The notes under the pieces were generated by a model. It was not told the origin of the DNA. It was given only the letters and a program-made list of their open reading frames with translations, and ran no database searches. A program made the translations under genes and the position numbers. Shown here piece after piece: positions 56,862 through 64,000 of a DNA stretch of 64,000 nucleotides. Position 1 is the stretch's first letter. Each line of letters starts with the position of its first letter. This stretch comes from Granulosicoccus sp947495035 (GTDB lineage: Bacteria > Pseudomonadota > Gammaproteobacteria > Granulosicoccales > Granulosicoccaceae). The stretch lies in the NCBI RefSeq assembly GCF_050589605.1, contig NZ_JBNGOO010000003.1. One strand, written 5' to 3'.

Positions 56862-57689
56862 TCAAGCCAGCCATCGCTTGCGCCGTTTGTAGTGTTTGAC
56901 ATCCCGGAAACTGCGCCGTCCTTCACCGCCGGTACCGAGGTAGAACTCCTTGACATCGGCATTCTCGCGCAAGGCCGCGCCGTCACCGTCGAGCACCACT
57001 CGCCCGGATTCCAGGATATATCCGTAGGTGGCGTACTTGAGAGCAATATTGGTGTTCTGCTCGGCCAGCAGAAAGGATACGCCGGTATCCTGATTGAGCT
57101 GACGCACGATATCGAAGATCTCCTCGACCAGCTGGGGCGCGAGCCCCATCGATGGCTCATCCAGCAGAATCATGGCAGGCCGCGACATCAGGGCGCGACC
57201 AATGGCACACATCTGTTGCTCACCACCAGAGGTATAGCCAGCCTGGGATTGCCTGCGCTCGCGCAGCCGGGGGAAATAGTCATACACCATGTCCATATCC
57301 CGACGGATCGCCGCCGCGCCATCTCGCCGCGTGAATGCACCGGTCAGCAGATTCTCGTGAATGCTCAGATGACCGAAACAGTGTCGCCCCTCCATGACCT
57401 GTATGCAGCCACGTCGCACGAGTTCGTTGGGAGACAGGCTCTGCACCTGCTCCCCGCGAAACTCGATATTGCCCTTGCTCACCAGGCCCCGCTCTGCCTG
57501 CAGCAGGTTGGAGATGGCTTTCAGCGTCGTGGTCTTGCCGGCACCATTGGCACCCAGCAAGGCCACGATTCCACCTTTGGGCACATGCAGCGAAACCCCC
57601 TTGAGCACGAGTATGACGTGGTCATAGATGACCTCGATATTGTTCACGCTCAGGATGGTTTCGCTGTCTTCCGATACGGAATCCTGCAT
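56862..57689 (-). CDS. livF: Branched-chain-type ABC transporter ATP-binding protein LivF
   Basis: 275 residues from the ATG at 57689. Walker A is GANGAGKTT, the signature SGGEQQMCAIGRAL, Walker B MILLDEPSMGLAP, and the Q-loop segment lies near CIQVMEGRHCFGHLS. The basic C-terminal tail (RRSFRDVKHYKRRKRWLA) is typical of LivF forms that sit beside PaaK-like ligases. It works with LivG, LivH and LivM in the inner membrane. Confidence 0.9.
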   Translation of the reverse strand: MQDSVSEDSETILSVNNIEVIYDHVILVLKGVSLHVPKGGIVALLGANGAGKTTTLKAISNLLQAERGLVSKGNIEFRGEQVQSLSPNELVRRGCIQVMEGRHCFGHLSIHENLLTGAFTRRDGAAAIRRDMDMVYDYFPRLRERRQSQAGYTSGGEQQMCAIGRALMSRPAMILLDEPSMGLAPQLVEEIFDIVRQLNQDTGVSFLLAEQNTNIALKYATYGYILESGRVVLDGDGAALRENADVKEFYLGTGGEGRRSFRDVKHYKRRKRWLA

Positions 57690-57724
57690 GTGCCGGGATT
57701 CCCCGGAGCCCACTGGCGTCGACC

Positions 57725-59026
57725 TCAACTGCAAGCCTGTGATTGCCAGTCAGGCTTGTCGGAGACATAGGCCTCGGCCGCCTCTTCCAGCATGGGGCGA
57801 ACCACATCGCTCATCGGCGGAATCAGGTCCGAGATCTTTTCCCAGTTCGATCCATTCCACTGCTGGATGAAGATGGAGCCACTGCCCTCATGATCGGCGC
57901 AGGAGCCCTGGACCGCGCCGGTAAACCCGGGCAGACCCAGTTCGGTCAGTCTCTGCTCGCTCAGGTCGATATTCTCGAGACCATCGCGCATATCGGCCCC
58001 CGTGATGATCTTCTTGCCGGTCGTCTCCTGCGCCACGCGGATACCTTCGGCCAGAATGACAGCGTTGAACAGGCCGCGATTGTAGAGCACATTGCCGACA
58101 TCGTTTTCCGACGCCACCTTGCTCATGCCCTTCTGCACGACATGCGTCAGGACATCCTGCAGAGCCGGAAAGTCCTGCCCGATGCCCGAGAAGTTGGCAG
58201 CCAGGTATCCCTTGCCTGCCTCACCGACGGCATTCAGGTCATTGTTCGAACCCGCCCACCAGTTGCCAATGAACCGATCCAGCGGGAAACGGATCTTGGC
58301 AGCTTCCTTGATGGCCGTCGGATTCATGGCTCCCCAGCCCCACATGATCATCCAGTCAGGCCGTTCCTTGCGCACGTTCAGCCATTGCGAGGACTGGTTC
58401 TGCATTTCCTTCACACCCACGGGAAACTTGGCAACCTCGAAGCCCATCGATTCGGCCAGCTGATCCAGCAGCGGAATGGGCTCCTTGCCATACGCGGCAT
58501 CCAGGTAGATGAAGCCGATTTTCTGACCCTTGACACCACCGTTGTCATCGATGTACTTGATGATCGAGGACAGTTGACTCCAATACGAAGCCGGATAGAC
58601 GAATGTCCAGGGAAACTTGTCACCGGCAGCTGCCGCGGACAACCCATACCCCATGGAGAAGATCGGTATCTGATCGATCGGTGCCTTGGGAACCAGCGCC
58701 AGCGTGATGCCGGTCGACAGGGGGCTGTAAGCCAGAGCTCCCTTGTCCTTGGTCGCCTCATAGCACTCCACGCCCTTCTGTGCGTTGTAGGCGGTCTCGC
58801 ACTCCTCGACCTCGATACGCACGCCATTGATGCCCCCATCGCGCTCGTTGAGCATGGTGAAATAATCGGCATAACCGTCGGCAAACGGTGTCCCGCCACC
58901 GGCAAACGGTCCGGTACGGTAAGTCATGGATGGCATGTACAGGGAATCCTGCGCCTGTGCAACAGGCACCCAACTGCTGACGGCCAGCATGCCGGCGGCC
59001 AGCGTCATGAGAGTTCTTGTAGTCAT
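57725..59026 (-). CDS. livK: Periplasmic substrate-binding protein of the Liv-type ABC transporter
   Basis: 433 residues from the ATG at 59026, six bases after GAGGAG. The signal peptide is TLAAGMLAVSSWVPVAQAQD. The mature protein has the type I periplasmic fold pattern: YADYFTMLNERDGGINGVRI, IPIFSMGYGLSAAAAGDKF and WMIMWGWGAMNPTAIKEAAK. It binds the transported acid. Size and neighbours place it with the aromatic/carboxylate-type Liv systems; the ligand is not known. Confidence 0.88.
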   Translation of the reverse strand: MTTRTLMTLAAGMLAVSSWVPVAQAQDSLYMPSMTYRTGPFAGGGTPFADGYADYFTMLNERDGGINGVRIEVEECETAYNAQKGVECYEATKDKGALAYSPLSTGITLALVPKAPIDQIPIFSMGYGLSAAAAGDKFPWTFVYPASYWSQLSSIIKYIDDNGGVKGQKIGFIYLDAAYGKEPIPLLDQLAESMGFEVAKFPVGVKEMQNQSSQWLNVRKERPDWMIMWGWGAMNPTAIKEAAKIRFPLDRFIGNWWAGSNNDLNAVGEAGKGYLAANFSGIGQDFPALQDVLTHVVQKGMSKVASENDVGNVLYNRGLFNAVILAEGIRVAQETTGKKIITGADMRDGLENIDLSEQRLTELGLPGFTGAVQGSCADHEGSGSIFIQQWNGSNWEKISDLIPPMSDVVRPMLEEAAEAYVSDKPDWQSQACS

Positions 59027-59167
59027 GTGGTTCTCCTCTGGTGGTGATACTGATACTGCCAATGTGGTGATGCAGTACCTTTGCAACTTGTGGGTAAATG
59101 ATGAATCAGGATTGTTGGTGTAATCGCTGAGGGTTCATGAACTGCCGCGATGCAGGGTGCAGCGAAT

Positions 59168-60253
59168 TCAGTTGCTGGAATACGGAAACGGCCATGTTCT
59201 GAGCTTTTCCTTGCCGATCTGCCACAGCCTTGCCAGCCCATGGGGTTCGACGATCAGAAAGAAGATGATCAGGACACCGATGATGATATTGGCGACATGC
59301 TCGGTCGTGGCAGCAATCACATCCAGCCCCAGCATCGGCGGTATGGCTCGAATGACGATGGGCAGAACCCAGATGAAGGCAGCGCCCAGGAAGCAGCCCA
59401 GCAGAGAGCCCATGCCGCCGATGATCACCATGAACAACACCAGTAGCGAATGGTTGATATCGAATGCCTCGGCCTCCGCCGAACCGATCCAGAAAAACAC
59501 CATGAGGGCGCCAGCCACCCCGCAGTAATAGCTGGAAAAGGCAAATGCCGACAGTTTTGCGTACAGCGGCCGTACCCCCATCAGCTCGGCGGCAATGTCC
59601 ATGTCCCGGATCATCATCCAGCTGCGTCCGATGCGGCCACGCAGGATGTTGGCAGCCGCCAGAGTCATGATCGACACCAGTGTCACGATCACCAGATAAC
59701 GCACTGTCGGTGAAGCCGATGCGCCGGTGATGGCGATATCGAACAGTTTGCGCTGTGGCACCTCGATGGCTCCGGAGTCGTTGTAGTTGTACAACCAGCC
59801 GATCCGGATGAAACACCATTCGAGAAAGAACTGGGCTGCCAGCGTGGTGATGGCCAGATACAGTCCCTTGATTCGCAGACTCGGCAATCCGAAAACGACA
59901 CCGACCCCGGCCGAGAAAACGCCGGAGAGCAGCACCATGAACAGAATGTTGATGTCCGGGAAATACGTGGTGAGCTTGTAACAGGCATACGCCCCGACCC
60001 CCATGAATGCGCCGGTACCCAGCGACAACTGGCCGGCATAGCCGGTCAGGATGTTCAGTCCCACAGCGGCCAGCGCAAACACCAGAAACGGGATCATGAT
60101 CGAGCCGATGAGGAAATCGCTCGCCAGTACGGGCACGATGACAAAGGCCACGAGCAGAATCAGGCCGAGGCCGATCCGGTCCTGCCGAATCGGCAACAAG
60201 GCCTGATCTGCCGCATAGCTGGTCTTGAACTGGCCTGCCTCACGATAGAACAT
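59168..60253 (-). CDS. livM: Branched-chain-type ABC permease LivM
   Basis: 361 residues with about ten helices. LivM markers are LNILTGYAGQLSLGTGAFMG near residues 90-110, GVVFGLPSLRIKGLYLAITT, and the coupling-helix segment GRSWMMIRDMDIAAELMGV. GGAGG lies five bases before the ATG. It forms the membrane channel with LivH. Confidence 0.92.
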   Translation of the reverse strand: MFYREAGQFKTSYAADQALLPIRQDRIGLGLILLVAFVIVPVLASDFLIGSIMIPFLVFALAAVGLNILTGYAGQLSLGTGAFMGVGAYACYKLTTYFPDINILFMVLLSGVFSAGVGVVFGLPSLRIKGLYLAITTLAAQFFLEWCFIRIGWLYNYNDSGAIEVPQRKLFDIAITGASASPTVRYLVIVTLVSIMTLAAANILRGRIGRSWMMIRDMDIAAELMGVRPLYAKLSAFAFSSYYCGVAGALMVFFWIGSAEAEAFDINHSLLVLFMVIIGGMGSLLGCFLGAAFIWVLPIVIRAIPPMLGLDVIAATTEHVANIIIGVLIIFFLIVEPHGLARLWQIGKEKLRTWPFPYSSN

Positions 60254-60321
60254 GCCTGCCTCCGATCGATTGCACTTGTCCGCGTTCCGGCGTCATGGCG
60301 CCACGATCCTGCAAGAATCTG

Positions 60322-61278
60322 TCACACACGTTCGATGATCCTCTCGCCAAACAGCCCCTGCGGGCGAAACAGCAGGAAGATCAGCGCCAGCACATAGGCA
60401 AACCAGGCCTCGACCCCACTACCGAACAACGCCCCCCAGTAGACCTCGAAGAGCTTCTCGCCGATGCCGATGATCAGACCGCCCACGATGGCACCGGGTA
60501 TGGACGTGAAACCACCGAGGATCAACACCGCCAGTGCCTTCAGGGCAATGATTTCCAGCGCGAAGGAGACCTCGGAGCGTGCCCCCCACATGATGCCGGT
60601 CACCAGTGCCACGATACCGGCAGCGAACCAGACGATTGCCCAGATCTGATGCAGCGAGATGCCGACCGACAGTGCCGCCTGATGATCATCGGCAACAGCG
60701 CGCAGGGCTCGGCCGATCCGCGTTTTCGAGAAGAACAGCGCCAGTGCCAGCACCATCAGCAAGGCAACCACGGTGGCCGCGATATCGATATGCTGAAAGA
60801 TGACAATGCCACCAAACACTTCCAGGTCGGTGGAACCGGTGGGCAGCCCCAACTCCTCGGTAATCATCGGTTTGGGCTCACCACCGAACAGCAGCTGACC
60901 GACCCCCTTGAGGACCAGGGTCAGTCCGATGGTCGCCATCAGCAGAATGGCATCGTGCTGATTGACCAGCTTGCGCAACACCAGACGCTCGACACCAACG
61001 GCCAGCACCCCCATGATCCCCAGGGCCAGTATTACGGCCAGCCATGCCGGCACCCCCATGCCATGCAGGCTCACCAGGGCCAGAGCTGCAAAAACCACCA
61101 TGATGCCCTGGGCAAAATTGAAGACCCCTGATGCCTTGTAGATCAGTACGAAACCGAGCGCGATCAGCGAATACAGAACGCCGGCGACGAAGCCTTCCCA
61201 GACGACCTGCAGGAAAAAATCGGGATAGGCGCCCATTTCCAGAAACGGTGCCACTACGATGCTGTGCAGGATTTCCAT
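60322..61278 (-). CDS. livH: Branched-chain-type ABC permease LivH
   Basis: 318 residues from ATG 61278, one base after the livG stop. About eight helices. LivH markers are GVLYSLIALGFVLIYKASGV, FNFAQGIMVVFAAL, GRALRAVADDHQAALSVGIS and GGFTSIPGAIVGGLIIGIGE. A Met at 61305 would overlap livG and is less likely. Confidence 0.92.
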   Translation of the reverse strand: MEILHSIVVAPFLEMGAYPDFFLQVVWEGFVAGVLYSLIALGFVLIYKASGVFNFAQGIMVVFAALALVSLHGMGVPAWLAVILALGIMGVLAVGVERLVLRKLVNQHDAILLMATIGLTLVLKGVGQLLFGGEPKPMITEELGLPTGSTDLEVFGGIVIFQHIDIAATVVALLMVLALALFFSKTRIGRALRAVADDHQAALSVGISLHQIWAIVWFAAGIVALVTGIMWGARSEVSFALEIIALKALAVLILGGFTSIPGAIVGGLIIGIGEKLFEVYWGALFGSGVEAWFAYVLALIFLLFRPQGLFGERIIERV

Positions 61279-61279
61279 G

Positions 61280-62152
61280 TCAGTGGGCCACTCCCAGGTA
61301 GGCATCGATCACTTCCTGACTGGCCTGCACTTCAGCCGGCGTACCATCCGCGATCTTCTTGCCGTAGTCGAGCACCACCACACGATCGGCCAGATCCATG
61401 ACCACACCCATATCGTGCTCGATCAAGGCAATGGTGGTACCGAACTCCGAATTCAGATCGATGATGAAGCGGCTCATGTCTTCCTTCTCTTCCAGGTTCA
61501 TGCCCGCCATGGGTTCATCCAGCAACAGCAGTTCGGGCTCCATGGCCATGGCCCGTCCCAGCTCGACCCGCTTCTGCAGGCCATAGGGCAAGCGTCCGAC
61601 CGGCTGTTTCCTGATGTGCGCGATTTCCAGAAAGTCGATGATCTCCTCGACACGCCGACGATGCCGGATTTCCTCGTTGCGTGCCGGGCCCAGGTGGACA
61701 AGCTGCCACAGGAAACCACGATGCATTTTCAGCGATCGCCCCGACATGATGTTGTCCAGAGTGCTCATGCCCTTGAACAGTGCCACGTTCTGAAACGTTC
61801 TGGCAATACCGGAGGCCGCTGCCTGATAGGGCTTCATGCGCCGACGCGGCTTGCCCCGAAAGGTGATGAGCCCTTCCTGCGGGTGATAGAAGCCATTGAT
61901 GACGTTCAGCAACGAGGTCTTGCCCGCACCATTGGGACCAATGATGGCTCGCACCTCCCCCTGCATGATGTTGAAGGAAATGTCGGTAACCGCCTGTACG
62001 CCGCCAAACGACAGTGAAACGTTCTCGACACTCAACAGTTCGTTGGTATACCGGCCGGATGTTTCGTCCACGGGTTCGCTCGCTGTCAAGTCCTGGGTGG
62101 GTCGATCATGAGCCTTGCTCTCATCGATCGCTGCTTGCTTGCCGGACGGCAT
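61280..62152 (-). CDS. livG: Branched-chain-type ABC transporter ATP-binding protein LivG
   Basis: 290 residues. Walker A is GPNGAGKTSLLNVING, followed by GIARTFQNVALFKGMSTLDN. The ABC signature is degenerate (LPYGLQKRVELGRAM in place of LSGGQ), as in the LivG forms linked to acyl-CoA ligases. Walker B is LLLLDEPMAGMN and the H-loop is in ALIEHDMGVVMDLAD. The start ATG directly follows the ligase stop. Confidence 0.9.
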   Translation of the reverse strand: MPSGKQAAIDESKAHDRPTQDLTASEPVDETSGRYTNELLSVENVSLSFGGVQAVTDISFNIMQGEVRAIIGPNGAGKTSLLNVINGFYHPQEGLITFRGKPRRRMKPYQAAASGIARTFQNVALFKGMSTLDNIMSGRSLKMHRGFLWQLVHLGPARNEEIRHRRRVEEIIDFLEIAHIRKQPVGRLPYGLQKRVELGRAMAMEPELLLLDEPMAGMNLEEKEDMSRFIIDLNSEFGTTIALIEHDMGVVMDLADRVVVLDYGKKIADGTPAEVQASQEVIDAYLGVAH

Positions 62153-64000
62153 TCAGGACGCCTTGGCCAGTGACGAGGATTCAGCCACGGTATGCAGGCG
62201 TACGTCTGCCTCGATAGTCCCCTTGCGCCCGTCCTCGAAGACCACGGTGGTCGATACGAACTGGCTGTCCTTGTCCGAATACAGTGCATCGATCAGCGGC
62301 TGGTAGCGCTCGTTGATGAACTTGCGCCGGACTTTCTGGGTGCGCGTCAATTCGCCATCATCAGCGTCCAGCTCCTTGTGCAACACCAGAAAACGGCGGA
62401 TGCAGGCACCGGCAACCCGTGGCTCGGCCAGCAGATCGCGATTGACCTCCTCGATATGCGATTCGATCATGTCGTAGACAAGCGGATGTCCGGCCAGCTC
62501 CTGATAGGAGGCATAGACGATATTGTTTCTTTCCGCCCAGTTGGCTACCGAAGTCAGGTCGATATTGACGAAGGCTGCCACGTAGTCACGTTGATCACCA
62601 AAGGCCACGACCTCCTTGACGGCTGGAAAGAACTTGAGCTTGTTTTCGATGTACTTGGGTGGAAACAGACTGCCATCATTGAGCTTGCCGACATCCTTGG
62701 CGCGATCGATGATGCGCAGATGCCCATTGTCATCGATGAATCCGGCATCACCGGTCAATACCCAGCCATCGGGTGTCTTGGTCGATGCCGTCGCTTCCTC
62801 GTTCTGGTAATAGCCCATGAACACGCCGGGGGAGCGGTACTGCACTTCGCCATTCTCGGCAATGCGTATTTCAACGTCCAGAGACGGTGTGCCGACGGTG
62901 TCGGCATCGATCTGACCATCGGGCTGGGCCGTGATGTAGACACTGGCCTCGGTCTGACCGTACAGCTGTTTGAGATTGATACCCAGCGACCGGTAGAAGC
63001 GGAATATGTCTGGTCCGATCGCCTCGCCCGCCGTATAGGCCACCCGTACCTTCGACATGCCCAGGCGATTCTTCAAGGGTCCGTAGACCAGGAAGTCTCC
63101 CAGGGCATAGTGCAGGCGAGCCACGACGGGCACGGTCTCGCCATTGAGCACCGCTTCCCCGTGGCGACGCGCCACGGCGATGAAATGATCGAACATCCAT
63201 CGCTTGGGGCGACTGGCATCTTCCATGGCGACGGTGATGGAGGTCAGCAGGGATTCGAACACTCTGGGTGGTGCAAAGAAATAACTGGGTGCTATTTCGC
63301 GCCGATCGGCAGCGATGGTGTCAAGGCTTTCCGGACAACACACGCAGTAGCCTGCCGTGAGTGACTGCCCGTAACTGAAAACGTGATCGCCAACCCAGGC
63401 CAGGGGCAGATAGGCAATGATTTCCTCGTTGACGTCCAGCTTGTCGAAGGTGTTTGCATTGATGGACGTGACAACCAGATTGCGATGCGAGAGCATCACG
63501 CCCTTCGGCCGCCCGGTGGTACCCGAGGTGTAGAGCATCACGCACAGTTGATCCGCCTGCAATTCGTCGATGCCCGTGCGCCATTGCACGGCCTGATGAC
63601 GGTCACGCTCCAGCCTTTTCAAGCCCAGTTGTTGTACCGCATCGATCGAGTGGATCCTGTCCTGGTCGTAGCCACGCATTCCTCGCGGCTCGTCATACAG
63701 AATCTGTGAGAGTTGTGGCAGCTGATCCTGTACAGAGACAACCTTGTCGACCTGCTCCTGATCCTGACAGACGGCAAAACACACACCGGCATGCTCGAGC
63801 ACATAGACCATTTCCTCGGCTACTGCATCGGCGTACATCGGCACCGGAATTCCGCCAATGGACTGAATGGCAGCAAACGACCAATACAGTTTCGGTCGAT
63901 TGCTGCCGATTATTGCAACCTTGTCGCCCTTCTGCAATCCCAGCTCTTGCAGGCCAAGCGCATAGGTCTGCACTTGAGTGCAGACATCAGCCCAGCTCCA
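62153..64000 (-). CDS. Long-chain-type acyl-CoA ligase (AMP-binding), partial at right window edge
   Basis: At least 615 residues; the frame is open at base 64000 (reads WSWADVCTQVQTYALGLQEL), so the N-terminus lies outside the window. Motifs are the P-loop YTSGTTGRPKGVMLSHRN, YLPLAWVGDHVFSYGQSLTA, YGQTEASVYI, and the hinge region WVLTGDAGFIDDNGHLRIID. Members of this group (VAIIGSNRPKLYWSFAAIQS near the start) sit beside livGHMKF and PaaK-like genes in many proteobacteria. It should activate the imported acid to its CoA thioester; the chain type is unknown. Confidence 0.9.
   Translation of the reverse strand, partial: WSWADVCTQVQTYALGLQELGLQKGDKVAIIGSNRPKLYWSFAAIQSIGGIPVPMYADAVAEEMVYVLEHAGVCFAVCQDQEQVDKVVSVQDQLPQLSQILYDEPRGMRGYDQDRIHSIDAVQQLGLKRLERDRHQAVQWRTGIDELQADQLCVMLYTSGTTGRPKGVMLSHRNLVVTSINANTFDKLDVNEEIIAYLPLAWVGDHVFSYGQSLTAGYCVCCPESLDTIAADRREIAPSYFFAPPRVFESLLTSITVAMEDASRPKRWMFDHFIAVARRHGEAVLNGETVPVVARLHYALGDFLVYGPLKNRLGMSKVRVAYTAGEAIGPDIFRFYRSLGINLKQLYGQTEASVYITAQPDGQIDADTVGTPSLDVEIRIAENGEVQYRSPGVFMGYYQNEEATASTKTPDGWVLTGDAGFIDDNGHLRIIDRAKDVGKLNDGSLFPPKYIENKLKFFPAVKEVVAFGDQRDYVAAFVNIDLTSVANWAERNNIVYASYQELAGHPLVYDMIESHIEEVNRDLLAEPRVAGACIRRFLVLHKELDADDGELTRTQKVRRKFINERYQPLIDALYSDKDSQFVSTTVVFEDGRKGTIEADVRLHTVAESSSLAKAS

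Noticed and set aside
57743..59047. Plus-strand frame of 434 aa opposite livK
   Set aside because: Antisense to the binding-protein gene and without domain signs.
62192..63364. Plus-strand frame of 390 aa opposite the acyl-CoA ligase
   Set aside because: The minus strand carries the AMP-binding motifs; the plus frame is a shadow.

Overview
The window looks like a chromosomal piece of a marine or aquatic gammaproteobacterium. GC content is moderately high, the c-type cytochrome maturation system is system I (ccm), and the window also carries a TRAP transporter, a Liv-type ABC transporter, a cobalamin riboswitch with a TonB-dependent receptor, and a nonulosonic-acid cluster of the flagellin-glycosylation type. 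A Granulosicoccus-like organism would fit, but that is an inference from gene content and not from a phylogenetic marker. No rRNA, tRNA, CRISPR array, insertion sequence or phage gene was seen.

Left part (1-18049, minus strand): one giant open reading frame encodes an RTX-type, Gly/Asp-rich calcium-binding repeat protein of at least 6016 residues. Its C-terminus lies outside the window. About 415 non-repetitive residues are followed by roughly 80-residue cassettes (GGxGxD runs, DYS strand, IENVIG turn). Between about 3660 and 12525 these form a higher-order tandem repeat with exact spacing: 2520, 2520, 1305 and 2520 bp. The 1305-bp copy lacks exactly 1215 bp (405 codons). The many long plus-strand frames in this part are antisense shadows.

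18372-22567, plus strand: a three-gene TRAP transporter (dctP, dctQ, dctM) with a strong hairpin between dctP and dctQ, then a class I/II aminotransferase. 22720-31327: a legionaminic/sialic-acid-type pathway. A legB-legG-legI-ptmE run lies on the minus strand, a Maf-type glycosyltransferase (plus) is convergent with it, and legF (minus) is convergent with a NeuD/PglD-type acyltransferase (plus). A DegT-type aminotransferase (LegC) and a flagellin gene are not in the window.

31440-37022, plus strand: a cobalamin riboswitch controls a btuB-like receptor, a predicted beta-propeller lipoprotein, and the btuC and btuD ABC transporter genes; btuF is absent. An orphan HlyD-type adaptor (minus) follows. 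38349-42030, plus strand: an acyl-CoA dehydrogenase of the glutaryl-CoA type, an FAD-linked 2-hydroxyacid dehydrogenase and an AEC carrier, then a minus-strand MFS carrier. 43601-47829, plus strand: an unknown coiled-coil protein, a class II aldolase and the 5-oxoprolinase genes pxpB, pxpC and pxpA. A BoxR-like XRE regulator without a kinase domain follows on the minus strand.

48489-64000, minus strand: ccmA, ccmB, ccmC, ccmD (small), ccmE, ccmF, ccmG and ccmH. Upstream of these in transcription order are a DUF1285 protein, a YciA-type thioesterase, and a livGHMKF transporter set bracketed by two acyl-CoA ligases. The first ligase runs off the right end of the window. This set suggests uptake of a carboxylic (perhaps aromatic) acid and its activation with CoA.
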